From: RGIG3009 sp045648765
Lineage (GTDB): Bacteria; Bacillota; Clostridia; Oscillospirales; Acutalibacteraceae
NCBI GenBank assembly: GCA_045648765.1
Contig: JAZROQ010000003.1
Coordinates: forward strand, 1-64,000
Length of the DNA stretch: 64,000 nucleotides
Direction: 5' to 3'
In this document: piece by piece, positions 7,896-16,239 of the stretch
Layout of the letters: each line of letters starts with the position of its first letter
Position numbering within the stretch: position 1 is the stretch's first letter
The notes under the pieces: generated by a model
What the model saw: the letters and a program-made list of their open reading frames with translations, nothing else
The model's database searches: none
What the model was told of the DNA's origin: nothing
Made by a program: the position numbers and the translations under genes

Positions 7896-8119
7896 GCCTC
7901 CCTTGTGTAAAGGGAGGTGGCCGAGGAGGCAAGGCCGACGAGGTTGGAGGGATTGTAAAGCATATTGACACATTTTATCTCATCATAACAATCCCCCAGT
8001 CAGCCTTACGGCTGCCAGTGTCTCGCTGCGGCTCGGTCCACCCGCGGCTCTGACAGTCCACCGGACTGTCATTCACTACCGCGGGATGCCGCTTCGCTAC
8101 CCTTTACACAAGGGGGCCT
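7896..8119. repeat. Repeat composite B: two inverted arms, no cargo gene
   Basis: The left arm (7896-7956) runs from CCTCCCTTGTGTAAAGGGAGG to GGAGGGATTGT. A spacer of about 30 bp separates it from a longer inverted right arm (7988-8119) that begins ACAATCCCCC and ends CCCTTTACACAAGGGGGCC. The right arm holds nested hairpins, including GACAGTCC/GGACTGTC and CCGCGG/CCGCGG pairings. The outer and inner ends match composite A, but nothing is encoded between the arms. Confidence 0.75.
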
Positions 8120-8160
8120 TCCCCGCTGCGGCGGGGTTTTTCATCGGTAAACCTCTTTTG

Positions 8161-8230
8161 AACCACGCGACTATCGCGTGGTTTTCATTTGCAAAAAAAG
8201 GCACTGCAAACTGTGTTTGCAGTGCCTTTT
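8161..8230. terminator. Two back-to-back hairpins
   Basis: AACCACGCGA/TCGCGTGGTT (8161-8183, then TTTTC) and AAAAGGCACTGCAAA/TTTGCAGTGCCTTTT (8196-8230). Both are terminator-like. The second, read on the minus strand, ends the tRNA-Ser tail region. Confidence 0.6.
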
Positions 8231-8234
8231 AATT

Positions 8235-8541
8235 CACCTCGTTTCACTCGGTGTCGCTCCCTTTCCTGGTTTGAATCCCTAACACAACCAAAAGAAAAAA
8301 AGGTGTCGGCCTTTGCAGACCAACACCTTTTTTGGCGGAGAGTTAGGGATTTTATCGCAGTCGCTGACGCTCCTTTGGAGGAAAGTCAAAACAGTCCACC
8401 GGACTGTTTTTCTGTCGCTCCTCACCTCGTTTCACTCGGTGTTCGCTCCCTTTCCTGGTTCGAATCCCATTCACCCAATAAAACAAAAGAACCAATCCTT
8501 TCGGACTGGTTCTTTTTGTTTTGGCGGAGAGTTAGGGATTC
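8235..8541 (-). repeat. Duplicated tRNA-Ser 3'-tail modules
   Basis: Two related modules lie behind tRNA-Ser. Each has the last ~20 nt of the tRNA (TGGCGGAGAGTTAGGGATT on plus, at 8523-8541 and 8334-8352), a hairpin of unrelated sequence (8480-8521; 8294-8334), and a ~46-bp block containing CACCTCGTTTCACTCGGTG and CCTGGTT(C/T)GAATCCC (8423-8469; 8235-8280). The pattern suggests duplication or repeated integration at the tRNA 3' end. The second tRNA tail is a fragment, not a gene. Confidence 0.65.
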
Positions 8542-8607
8542 GAACCCTAGGTACTTTCGTACACAGCATTTCGAGTGCTGCACCTTCGACCACTCGGACA
8601 ACTCTCC
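8522..8607 (-). tRNA. tRNA-Ser (CGA)
   Basis: The 86-nt tRNA has encoded CCA. Acceptor GGAGAGT/ACTCTCC, anticodon loop CTCGAAA (anticodon CGA), a long class-II variable arm (TGTACGAAAGTACC) and T-loop TTCGAAT are all present. A hairpin with a U-rich 3' side (8480-8521) serves as its likely terminator. Confidence 0.96.
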
Positions 8608-8665
8608 GTACCGATTGGCGACCTAGATATTATAGTGGATTTTTTGTCGTTTGTCAACGGAAATT

Positions 8666-9499
8666 TTAAAGATTCTGCGGTTGTGTCTTGCGATAGGCAG
8701 AAGGGGTCATGCCAAACTTGGCTTTAAACAACACAAAAAAATAACTTTCGGTCGAAAATCCAATCGCTGCGGCAATTTGCGCCACGGGTTTTTCGGTACT
8801 GCGCAGCAGCATGGCGGCAACCGACAACCGTTTTTCTGTTACCAACTGTGAAAGGGTGCACCCATAACTTTTGCGAATAATACGTGAGGTTTGTTTTTCG
8901 CTCAAAAACAGTCGCCCCGCGACGTCGGCAAGTGTGAGATTGCGCTCGAACGATTCGGCTAAAATGCGGTCGATTTCGAACACATAATTCGTGCGCCCCG
9001 CCGCTGGTTTTTGTGCGGGAGCTGCGTGCATGGTGTTGAGCAAAATCAACGTGAGCAGTGGTTCCACCTTTAACCATTCTCGATTATTCCACGCTTCACC
9101 GAGTTTTTGCAGATACAACAGTGTTTCTTCGTTTTTGCGAATTTGGTGAACTTGCGGGGTGGAAAGAGCGTCAAAAAAGTTTTGAACCAAAGAAGTTTTG
9201 GCCTGGCGTGCCTCAAATTTGACCGAAAACCGAAACGTATGCTCACCCAAAATCGAAAAATGACTGAGCTGTGGCGGGACAACGGCAATGGTGTTTTTGT
9301 AACAAAACGAGCCTTGTTCGGTCACGATGGTCAGCGCGTTTTCTTCCACAAAAAAGAACTCGAAAAATGAATGTGTGTGAAACGAATCGGATTGTGTGAT
9401 GTTGTCGGTTTTGTCCACGGCAAAATTGCAGTCCAAAATAATTTCCAAAATCGTGCCGTCAATATTCAGTTGTGTGTCGTAAACAAAATTCTTATCCAT
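8666..9499 (-). CDS. AraC-family transcriptional regulator
   Basis: This 277-residue regulator has an N-terminal cupin-like ligand-binding half (FHTHSFFEFFFVEEN near 40-55) and a C-terminal AraC double helix-turn-helix (about 178-275), with LTLADVAGRLFLSEKQTSRIIRK and IGFSTESYFFVLFKAKFGMTPSAYRK. It is divergent from the lyase and transporter genes and probably activates them in response to a sugar acid or similar ligand. The ATG at 9499 coincides with the predicted transcription start, so the mRNA may be leaderless; no Shine-Dalgarno is present. A GTG two codons upstream is an alternative start. Confidence 0.9.
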   Translation of the reverse strand: MDKNFVYDTQLNIDGTILEIILDCNFAVDKTDNITQSDSFHTHSFFEFFFVEENALTIVTEQGSFCYKNTIAVVPPQLSHFSILGEHTFRFSVKFEARQAKTSLVQNFFDALSTPQVHQIRKNEETLLYLQKLGEAWNNREWLKVEPLLTLILLNTMHAAPAQKPAAGRTNYVFEIDRILAESFERNLTLADVAGRLFLSEKQTSRIIRKSYGCTLSQLVTEKRLSVAAMLLRSTEKPVAQIAAAIGFSTESYFFVLFKAKFGMTPSAYRKTQPQNL

Positions 9500-9505
9500 A
9501 CCCAC

Positions 9506-9534
9506 ATTCTACCAAAGCACCGATTTGCTGTCAA
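9506..9534 (-). promoter_or_regulatory. Promoter of the AraC-family gene
   Basis: Reading minus, TTGACA (9534-9529), 17 bp, TAGAAT (9511-9506). The expected start seven bases downstream is 9499, the A of the ATG. Confidence 0.75.
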
Positions 9535-9554
9535 CGATTTATACTTAAAAAAAC

Positions 9555-9600
9555 GGATATTCCCTAAAAAAACTTTAAAAAAAGGACATTGCTCATAAAA
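9555..9600 (+). promoter_or_regulatory. Possible AraC operator (direct repeat)
   Basis: GGATATTCCCTAAAAA (9555-9570) and GGACATTGCTCATAAAA (9584-9600) are spaced 29 bp, about three helical turns. They lie upstream of a weak -10 (TACAAT, 9641-9646) lacking a good -35, which fits activator dependence. Confidence 0.35.
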
Positions 9601-9677
9601 GGTGTCCGTTTTCTTTATCGAAAAAAGCACAACGGTTTGTTACAATGAGGAAAAAAGAAAAAGAGGAGTGTTGTTCA

Positions 9678-10568
9678 GTGGCAAAGGGTACTTTCAACGG
9701 CGTATATAGCGCCATTTTTTCGATTTATGATGAAAATTTAAACGTGAAATTTGATGCGGTGCAAAAACTGGTGGATTACCAATTAGCAGGCGGTGTCAAA
9801 GGTTTTTACGTGTGTGGTAACACGGGTGAATGTGCGGTATTGCCTGTTTCTACCCGCAAACAAATGTTGGAAGCGGTGGTCAAAGCCAATCGCGGCCGCG
9901 GTCAAATTATGGCGCATATCGGTGCCACTTCCATTGACCAAACCAAAGAATTGCTCGAACATGCCAACGGGATGGATATCGATGCCATTTCTTCGTTGCA
10001 ACCGGCTCAAAAACCGTATTACCGCACCCCCGAAATTTTGGAATATTATCGTTGGCTGGCCGAAAACAGCAAACATCCGGTGTATGCTTATGTCACACCC
10101 GACATGCAAGGCAGCCCCGTGGCAATTGCCAAAGAATTTGAAAGAATCGATAACATTGCGGGTATCAAGCTTACCAACCCCGATTATTTTTCGTTTGGTG
10201 CCGTTATGCGGGAGTTTAAAGGCAAACTCAATGTGCTTAACGGTCCCGATGAGACCATGATTTGCGGTTTGGCGGTGGGCGCCGACGGTGCTATCGGTAC
10301 CACCTATAACCTGCTTCCCAAAGTATCGGTTGCTATTTACGAAAACTTTATGGCGGGCAACGTTCAAAAAGCTCTCGAAAGCCAACAAAAACTCAACCGT
10401 GTGATCGAACTTGCCATCAGCGGCAACATTGCTTATTGGAAAGCCATTTTGGGCGTTCACGGTTTTGATGTCGGTCACACTGTGTTCCCCCGCAAACTCC
10501 CCACCGAGCAAGAACTTGCCGAACTCAAAGCCAAGTTGGACGAAATCGGTTTTGCCGACATGATGTGA
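9678..10568 (+). CDS. DHDPS/N-acetylneuraminate lyase-family aldolase
   Basis: This 296-residue class-I aldolase belongs to the dihydrodipicolinate synthase/NAL superfamily. The Schiff-base lysine is K164 (GIKLTNPDYF), the conserved tyrosine is probably Y138 (YVTPDMQGS), and the substrate-binding motif is GNTGE at 47-51. The start is GTG at 9678, ten bases after GAGGAG. The surroundings (AraC regulator, transporter, no lysine genes) favour a catabolic lyase acting on a 2-keto-3-deoxy sugar acid or sialic acid over DapA. YVTPDMQGS replaces the usual YNxPxxxG, so substrate should not be assumed from family name. Confidence 0.88.
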   Translation: MAKGTFNGVYSAIFSIYDENLNVKFDAVQKLVDYQLAGGVKGFYVCGNTGECAVLPVSTRKQMLEAVVKANRGRGQIMAHIGATSIDQTKELLEHANGMDIDAISSLQPAQKPYYRTPEILEYYRWLAENSKHPVYAYVTPDMQGSPVAIAKEFERIDNIAGIKLTNPDYFSFGAVMREFKGKLNVLNGPDETMICGLAVGADGAIGTTYNLLPKVSVAIYENFMAGNVQKALESQQKLNRVIELAISGNIAYWKAILGVHGFDVGHTVFPRKLPTEQELAELKAKLDEIGFADMM

Positions 10569-10575
10569 GAACACT

Positions 10576-11496
10576 ATGATTATCAAAGGTTTTCTGCTTA
10601 TGTGCGTTTCGGCCTTGGACACCGCCATGATGTCCACGGCGCGCAAACGATATGACCGCCATTGCGGCAATTCGATGTCGGCGGCAATGGGTCTTCCGTT
10701 TTTTTGCTTTTCTCTGGTTGTGCTGTTTTTGCTGATTTGGCAAGGCGGGTTCCCCAAATTTGATGCTGTGGCTTTTCTCTTGGCAGGCATTTACGGTGTG
10801 TTAAGTCTTTTAAACACAGTGTTGGCGATAGGGGCCACGCACTACGGCAATATCAGTATGATTGGTGTGTTTTGCTCGCTTGGCTCGTTGTGTTTATCAC
10901 CGCTTTACGGTTTTATTTTCAACCCGCAAGACAACGGCATTAACGTTCCCATGATTTTGGGATACGCACTGTCGTTGACGGTTTTGGGTCTTAATTTCAA
11001 AACCGATGTCGGGTCACAAAACCGCACCAAGCAACAAAAACGCCGTTTCAACTTATGTTGTTTGGGCTTGTTTGTTGCCACGGGTATTTGCGCTGTTCTG
11101 TTTTATGTCAAAAAAGATTATGCGCCCACTTTTCCAAACAACGACTTCATTTTGCTGTACATGCTTGTCAGCACCGTTGTGGCAGGGTTGTGGTTGCTGT
11201 GGCTGTTTATAAAACCCAACACTCGCACCGTTACCAAACAAAGCGTTGCGCAAAGTTTCCGCCCTTGTGTGGTGTGGATTTTCCCCGTATACGCGTTGCT
11301 CATTGGACTGGGGGAATGGACGGCGCTTGCCGCTACGTCGTTTTTACCGGTGGTTGTCAAAGCCCCGCTTTCGTTTTCGTTGCCGGTGGTATTTACCGCC
11401 GCGATGGATTTTGCGTTTTATCGCTCCAAACCTTCGGGGCGGCAATGGTTGCAAATTGGGCTTTCGGTTTTGGCAAGTTTGTGTTTTGTGTTATAA
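10576..11496 (+). CDS. DMT-superfamily (EamA-like) transporter
   Basis: This 306-residue membrane protein has about ten predicted helices in two EamA-like halves. It begins seven bases after the lyase stop and is almost certainly co-transcribed. Family members move sugars, amino acids or nucleotide-sugars; here the likely cargo is the substrate of the lyase or its product. The middle loop (about 150-165) is hydrophilic and lysine/arginine rich. A bidirectional terminator follows. Confidence 0.85.
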   Translation: MIIKGFLLMCVSALDTAMMSTARKRYDRHCGNSMSAAMGLPFFCFSLVVLFLLIWQGGFPKFDAVAFLLAGIYGVLSLLNTVLAIGATHYGNISMIGVFCSLGSLCLSPLYGFIFNPQDNGINVPMILGYALSLTVLGLNFKTDVGSQNRTKQQKRRFNLCCLGLFVATGICAVLFYVKKDYAPTFPNNDFILLYMLVSTVVAGLWLLWLFIKPNTRTVTKQSVAQSFRPCVVWIFPVYALLIGLGEWTALAATSFLPVVVKAPLSFSLPVVFTAAMDFAFYRSKPSGRQWLQIGLSVLASLCFVL

Positions 11497-11497
11497 C

Positions 11498-11533
11498 AAA
11501 AAAGAGGAGATGCTTTGCATCTCCTCTTTTTTT
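11498..11533. terminator. Bidirectional terminator between the transporter gene and trmL
   Basis: AAAAGAGGAGATGC pairs with GCATCTCCTCTTTT around TTT, with A- and T-runs on both sides, serving convergent genes. Confidence 0.9.
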
Positions 11534-12020
11534 ATTTTAATTGACCTTGTGTGCGCAAGGCGGGAAACCCCCACTGGCGCAACACTTCGTACGCGCCGAC
11601 CGCCACGGTGTTGGACAAATTCAGTGACCGTGCGGCATCGTCGTTGAGCATCGGCAACCGCACACACCGTTCGGGATGTTCGCGCAGTAACCATTCGGGC
11701 AACCCTGCGGTTTCTTTGCCAAACAACAAATACGCGCCGTCGGGGTAGGAAACGTCGGAATAAATGTGTGTTCCCTTGGTGGTAAAATAAAAAAACGGAC
11801 CGTTGTTTTTTTCAAAAAACTCTGTCAAATTTTCATAATACGTCAAATCCAGCAAATGCCAATAATCCAAGCCTGCGCGTTTTAATTTTTTGTCATCCAC
11901 CGTAAACCCCATCGGTTTGACAATGTGCAAACGACTGCCCGTAGCAGCGCAGGTACGGCTGATATTCCCTGTATTTTGCGGAATCTCCGGTTCCACCAAA
12001 ACAATGTTGAGTTGCGGCAT
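11532..12020 (-). CDS. trmL: tRNA (cytidine/uridine-34-2'-O)-methyltransferase
   Basis: This 162-residue SPOUT (SpoU/TrmH) methyltransferase methylates the wobble ribose of leucine tRNAs in characterised homologs. Motif 1 is EPEIPQNTGNISRTCAATG (residues 11-29), motif 2 is LLFGKETAGLP, and the knot motif 3 is LPMLNDDAARSLNLSNTVA. Its small size without an RNA-binding extension is typical of TrmL. The start MPQLNIVLVEPE follows GGAGGAGAAAC. It appears monocistronic, from a promoter shared with no other gene. Confidence 0.94.
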   Translation of the reverse strand: MPQLNIVLVEPEIPQNTGNISRTCAATGSRLHIVKPMGFTVDDKKLKRAGLDYWHLLDLTYYENLTEFFEKNNGPFFYFTTKGTHIYSDVSYPDGAYLLFGKETAGLPEWLLREHPERCVRLPMLNDDAARSLNLSNTVAVGAYEVLRQWGFPALRTQGQLK

Positions 12021-12046
12021 AGTTTCTCCTCCGTTTCGATTGTTTT

Positions 12047-12075
12047 ATTGTACTATTAACGTCGATTTCTGTCAA
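12047..12075 (-). promoter_or_regulatory. Promoter of trmL
   Basis: Reading minus, TTGACA (12075-12070), 17 bp, TACAAT (12052-12047). Confidence 0.8.
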
Positions 12076-12141
12076 GAGTGACAACGGCGGTGAATATTCT
12101 TTGCCAAAACACAAAAGATAGGAATCTAAGGGGGAAATCAT

Positions 12142-14535
12142 ATGGTATCACCGATTTTTTTTGATAAAGAGAGTTTTCGCAAAACATTCACCGATATGTT
12201 GTGGACCACATTTTCGGTCACACCCGAAAAATGCACCGAAGAACAATGTTACGAGGCATTGGCGCGGCTGCTTCGCGACGCTTTCAAAAAATCTCGCGCC
12301 GAGTATATGGCAGGGGTGCACCGCACACAGCAAAAACAAGTGTATTATTTGAGCATGGAATTTTTGATGGGTCGTTCGCTCAAAAATGCGTTGTATAACT
12401 GGAACCTAACGGAATTGGTCGAACAAGTGCTTTTGGAATACGGCATATCCTTGCACCGCGTATACGAAAAAGAACCCGATGCCGGTTTGGGAAACGGCGG
12501 TTTGGGGCGTTTGGCGGCCTGTTTTTTAGATGCGCTTGCAACCGCCTCGATCCCTGCCATGGGATATTCGCTGTTGTACGAATGTGGTATTTTTCGCCAA
12601 AAAATTGTAGACGGCAAACAACAAGAAACCCCCGATTTTTGGTTGCCCGGTGGGGAATGTTGGTTGGTTCCTCGTCCCGAACACGCCAAAGAGGTGTGGT
12701 TTGGCGGCACTTTGCAAGAAAGTTGGGACGGCGGTTTTCATCGCACCGAACACCAAAATGCCACGGTGGTGGTTGCCAAACCCTACGATATGCTGGTCCC
12801 CGGCAAAGACGGTGCGGGCGTTTCGGTGTTGCGGTTGTGGAAAGCCACTTCGCCGAGCGGAATGGATATGTCGTTGTTTAACTGCGGAGAATACGCCCGC
12901 GCCATGGAGAAAAAATCCTTGGCGGAAGTGATCACCCAAGTATTATACCCCGCCGATGAGCACTGCGAAGGCAAACGGTTGCGCCTGACACAACAATATT
13001 TTTTAGTTTCGGCCTCAGCGCAAGACATTGTCACCCGCCATCTTGAACATTACGGCACGCCGGATTCGTTGCCCGAAAAAGCGGCGGTTCACATTAACGA
13101 TACGCACCCCACGTTAATTATCCCCGAATTGATGCGACTATTTTTGGACGAATGCGGTTACACGTGGGAAAAAGCGTGGTCGCTTGTTTGCCGCATGGTG
13201 GCCTATACCAACCACACCGTCATGCGCGAAGCGTTGGAATGTTGGCCCGAAGAGTTGTTTTCCAAACAATTGCCGCGCATTTACCAAATTGTCAAAGAGA
13301 TTGACCGCCGCTATACGTGGGAACTGTCCCAAAAAGCGGGGGAACATTCGCACATGGCCATTTTGCAAAACGGCACAATCCACATGGCAAACTTGTGTAT
13401 TGCCGCTGCGCACAGTGTCAACGGTGTGGCAAAAATCCACAGCCAAATCCTCAAAGAAAGCGTGTTTCGCGAAGCCTACACGCTTACTCCCGAAAAATTC
13501 AAAAACGTCACCAACGGCATTGCGCATCGGCGGTGGTTGTGTCAAGCCAATCCCTTGCTTTCGGCATGGATCACCGAACGTATCGGCAACGACTACGTGC
13601 TTGATGCCACGGCACTTTCGCGCTTGGAAAAGTTTAGCAACGATGCGGCGGCAAAAGAGGAATTTTTAGCCATCAAGCAGCACAACAAAGAACGCCTTGC
13701 GCACTATATTGCCAAAAAGAATGGTGTGGCGGTGGACCCGCGCAGCATTTTTGACGTGCAGGTAAAACGTTTGCACGAATACAAACGCCAACACCTCAAT
13801 GCTTTGCACATTTTGCATCGGTATTTGGAAATCAAAGAAAACCCCACAGCCGATGTCACCCCGCGCACCTATATTTTCGGTGCCAAGGCGGCGCCGAGCT
13901 ATGCCATGGCAAAAGAGATCATCCATTTGCTTTGTACCATTTCCAAACTGATTGAAAACGATGCCGCCGTGCGCGAAAAACTGCGGGTGGTGTACTTGGA
14001 AGATTACCGTGTCACCTTGGCAGAACTGTTGATGCCGGCGGCGGATATCAGCGAACAAATTTCACTGGCGGGTACCGAAGCCAGCGGTACGGGGAACATG
14101 AAACTCATGATGAACGGTGCCATCACGTTGGGCACGCTCGATGGTGCTAACGTGGAAATCTGTGAACAGGTCGGCAAAGAAAACATGTTTTTGTTCGGCA
14201 TGGAAAAACACGAAGTCGAGCAAAAACGAAACGGCTACGAGCCGAGGCGCGTTGCAGAAACCGACAAACGGTTGCAACGCGTGTTCCAATTGCTCGAAAA
14301 GGGGATAGAGGGTGTGCGGTTTACCACTCTTGCGCAGTCGCTTTTGCAACACGACCCTTATATGGTACTTGCCGATTTCGATGCCTATTGTGCGGCGCAA
14401 GAACGGTCGGCGCAAACCTATCGCGACCGTTCTTGTTGGGGGCGTATGGCGCTTATCAACACCGCCAAAAGCGGCGTGTTTTCCGCCGACCGCTCAGTGC
14501 GCGATTATGCCAAAACGATATGGCAAATACCATAA
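12142..14535 (+). CDS. glgP: Glycogen/alpha-glucan phosphorylase
   Basis: This 797-residue GT35 phosphorylase releases glucose-1-phosphate from alpha-1,4-glucans. The PLP lysine is K654 in the signature EASGTGNMKLMMNGA. N-terminal QQKQVYYLSMEFLMGR and GLGNGGLGRLAACFLDA motifs are intact, and length fits bacterial maltodextrin/glycogen phosphorylases. No other glycogen genes are adjacent. GGGGGAA precedes the ATG. A strong SigA promoter is not evident in the 120-bp gap shared with trmL, so regulation is unclear. Confidence 0.97.
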   Translation: MVSPIFFDKESFRKTFTDMLWTTFSVTPEKCTEEQCYEALARLLRDAFKKSRAEYMAGVHRTQQKQVYYLSMEFLMGRSLKNALYNWNLTELVEQVLLEYGISLHRVYEKEPDAGLGNGGLGRLAACFLDALATASIPAMGYSLLYECGIFRQKIVDGKQQETPDFWLPGGECWLVPRPEHAKEVWFGGTLQESWDGGFHRTEHQNATVVVAKPYDMLVPGKDGAGVSVLRLWKATSPSGMDMSLFNCGEYARAMEKKSLAEVITQVLYPADEHCEGKRLRLTQQYFLVSASAQDIVTRHLEHYGTPDSLPEKAAVHINDTHPTLIIPELMRLFLDECGYTWEKAWSLVCRMVAYTNHTVMREALECWPEELFSKQLPRIYQIVKEIDRRYTWELSQKAGEHSHMAILQNGTIHMANLCIAAAHSVNGVAKIHSQILKESVFREAYTLTPEKFKNVTNGIAHRRWLCQANPLLSAWITERIGNDYVLDATALSRLEKFSNDAAAKEEFLAIKQHNKERLAHYIAKKNGVAVDPRSIFDVQVKRLHEYKRQHLNALHILHRYLEIKENPTADVTPRTYIFGAKAAPSYAMAKEIIHLLCTISKLIENDAAVREKLRVVYLEDYRVTLAELLMPAADISEQISLAGTEASGTGNMKLMMNGAITLGTLDGANVEICEQVGKENMFLFGMEKHEVEQKRNGYEPRRVAETDKRLQRVFQLLEKGIEGVRFTTLAQSLLQHDPYMVLADFDAYCAAQERSAQTYRDRSCWGRMALINTAKSGVFSADRSVRDYAKTIWQIP

Positions 14536-14573
14536 AAAAAGCGGAGACACTTTGCAGTGTCTCCGCTTTTTTT
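14534..14573. terminator. Bidirectional terminator between glgP and the AGCS symporter gene
   Basis: GCGGAGACACT pairs with AGTGTCTCCGC, flanked by A-run and T-run, between convergent genes. Confidence 0.9.
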
Positions 14574-14580
14574 GGTTTTA

Positions 14581-16131
14581 TTATTCCGCGCCGTTTTTAA
14601 TGGCTTCGGCATCTGCTGCTTGAATTTCGGGGTCGTAAGAGATAATGGGTTCAACGTCTTTGTTTTTCGCTTTACGGTCCACAAAGTTTTTGGTAATCTT
14701 TGCAACGAGGGGAAGCATCACCAAAACGCCGATAAGGTTGGGGATCATCATCAAACCGTTGAAGGTATCCGAGATATCCCAAGCAAGCGAAGATGTGAGA
14801 ACGGCACCAAAGATAACCGTGCAAACGTGGATGATTCGGAAAACAACGGTGGTTTTGGCACCAAAAAGATATTCCCAAGCTTTGGAACCATAGTGCGACC
14901 AACCAAGAACGGTGGTAAAGGCGAACAAGAACATGGCAATGGCAACGAAACGTTGACCAATGTTACCCCAAGAGAACACTTCGTTAAACGCGCCGCCAAC
15001 CAACGTAGCGTCGGAAAGACCGGCAGCAATTTCACCGGTTTGAACGTTGAACACGCCGCCGGCAAGGCCACCGGAAGTAAGAACCACCAATGCCGTCATG
15101 GTGCAAACGACCATGGTATCGGCAAATACTTCAAAGATACCCCACATACCTTGTTTGACAGGTTCTTTCACGCTGGAATTGGAGTGAACCATAACCGAAG
15201 AACCAAGACCTGCTTCGTTGGAGAACACACCACGTTTGAAACCGTTGGTCATGGCAACGATCACGCCGCCGATACCGCCGCCGACAAAGGCTTGCGGTTT
15301 GAAGGCGTTCACAAAAATAGCTTTAAAAGCGGGGATGATCGCATCGTAGTTGATACCAATGATAACAAGGCTGCCAAGCACATAAAGAACAACCATAAAG
15401 GGAACAACTTTTTCGGCAACGTTGGCAATGCGTTTTACACCGCCAAGTGTGATAAGCGCGGTAAGAAGCATAATCACAACGCCCAACAAAATGTTGTAAA
15501 GCGAGATACCCTCGAACACCATAACGGAAGAAAGGGCTTTTACGTCAAAAGCGGCAGAAACGTTGGCAACAATTTTGTTCACCTGACCCATACTGCCGAT
15601 ACCAAAGGAAGCGAGCATGGTAAAGAGGCAGAACAAAACAGCCAACACTTTGCCAATCCATTTGCAACCTTTTTTGGCACCGAGACCGTCGCGCAAGTAA
15701 TACATAGCACCGCCGGACCATTCACCCTCGGAGTTCTTGCGGCGGAAGTAAATACCCAACACGTTTTCGGCAAAGTTGGTCATCATGCCAAAGAAAGCGG
15801 CAACCCACATCCAGAACACGGCACCGGCACCGCCAAGGCACAAAGCAGCGGCAACACCGGCAATGTTACCGGTACCCACCGTAGCGGCAAGGGCTGTGCA
15901 AAGAGCTTGGAAGGGGGAGATAACGCCCTTTTCTTTGCGGTGTTTCATAACGTTTTTGGTGAACATGCTGCCAATGGTGTTTTTCCACCACATGCCAAGG
16001 TGCGAAATTTGGAACACCTTGGTGCACAGGGTAACAATGATACCCGTGCCGATGAGCAGTGCAAGACCGAAGATGCCCCACACTACGCCGTTGATACTGC
16101 CGTTGATTTCGGCAATTTTGTCAAGAATCAT
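14581..16131 (-). CDS. Sodium:alanine/glycine symporter (AGCS family)
   Basis: This 516-residue integral membrane symporter, with about 11 helices, belongs to the AGCS family, which imports alanine or glycine with Na+. Diagnostic motifs are ALAATVGTGNIAGVAAALCLGG (about 80-101), the AFFGMMTNFAENVLG segment and FSNEAGLGSS in the middle. GAGGAGC precedes the ATG. An upstream glycine riboswitch and intrinsic terminator strongly suggest that glycine is a physiological substrate and that expression responds to intracellular glycine. Confidence 0.95.
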   Translation of the reverse strand: MILDKIAEINGSINGVVWGIFGLALLIGTGIIVTLCTKVFQISHLGMWWKNTIGSMFTKNVMKHRKEKGVISPFQALCTALAATVGTGNIAGVAAALCLGGAGAVFWMWVAAFFGMMTNFAENVLGIYFRRKNSEGEWSGGAMYYLRDGLGAKKGCKWIGKVLAVLFCLFTMLASFGIGSMGQVNKIVANVSAAFDVKALSSVMVFEGISLYNILLGVVIMLLTALITLGGVKRIANVAEKVVPFMVVLYVLGSLVIIGINYDAIIPAFKAIFVNAFKPQAFVGGGIGGVIVAMTNGFKRGVFSNEAGLGSSVMVHSNSSVKEPVKQGMWGIFEVFADTMVVCTMTALVVLTSGGLAGGVFNVQTGEIAAGLSDATLVGGAFNEVFSWGNIGQRFVAIAMFLFAFTTVLGWSHYGSKAWEYLFGAKTTVVFRIIHVCTVIFGAVLTSSLAWDISDTFNGLMMIPNLIGVLVMLPLVAKITKNFVDRKAKNKDVEPIISYDPEIQAADAEAIKNGAE

Positions 16132-16165
16132 TTCTTAACGCTCCTCTTTTAAAAATTCACTTAAT

Positions 16166-16195
16166 AATAAAAAAATCCGACCCTTTCGGTTCGGA
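16166..16195 (-). terminator. Riboswitch expression-platform terminator
   Basis: Reading minus, TCCGAACC pairs with GGGTCGGA around GAAA, followed by seven T residues. It lies between the glycine aptamer and the symporter start. Confidence 0.8.
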
Positions 16196-16239
16196 CAAAA
16201 TAGCACCAAAAAACCAATTTCTTGATTTTTAAAAGCTTC

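Noticed and set aside
8334..8352. Second tRNA-Ser
   Set aside because: Only the 3' acceptor/T-arm part is present; D and anticodon arms are missing, so it is a fragment.
8189..8669. Two overlapping plus-strand frames across the tRNA-Ser region
   Set aside because: They cross repeats, terminators and the antisense strand of tRNA-Ser; they are chance frames in the tandem modules.
14557..16152. 531-codon open frame on the plus strand opposite the AGCS gene
   Set aside because: It lies antisense to a clear transporter gene, has no family-like motifs, and is rich in His/Asn/Gly as expected from reading a membrane-protein gene backwards.
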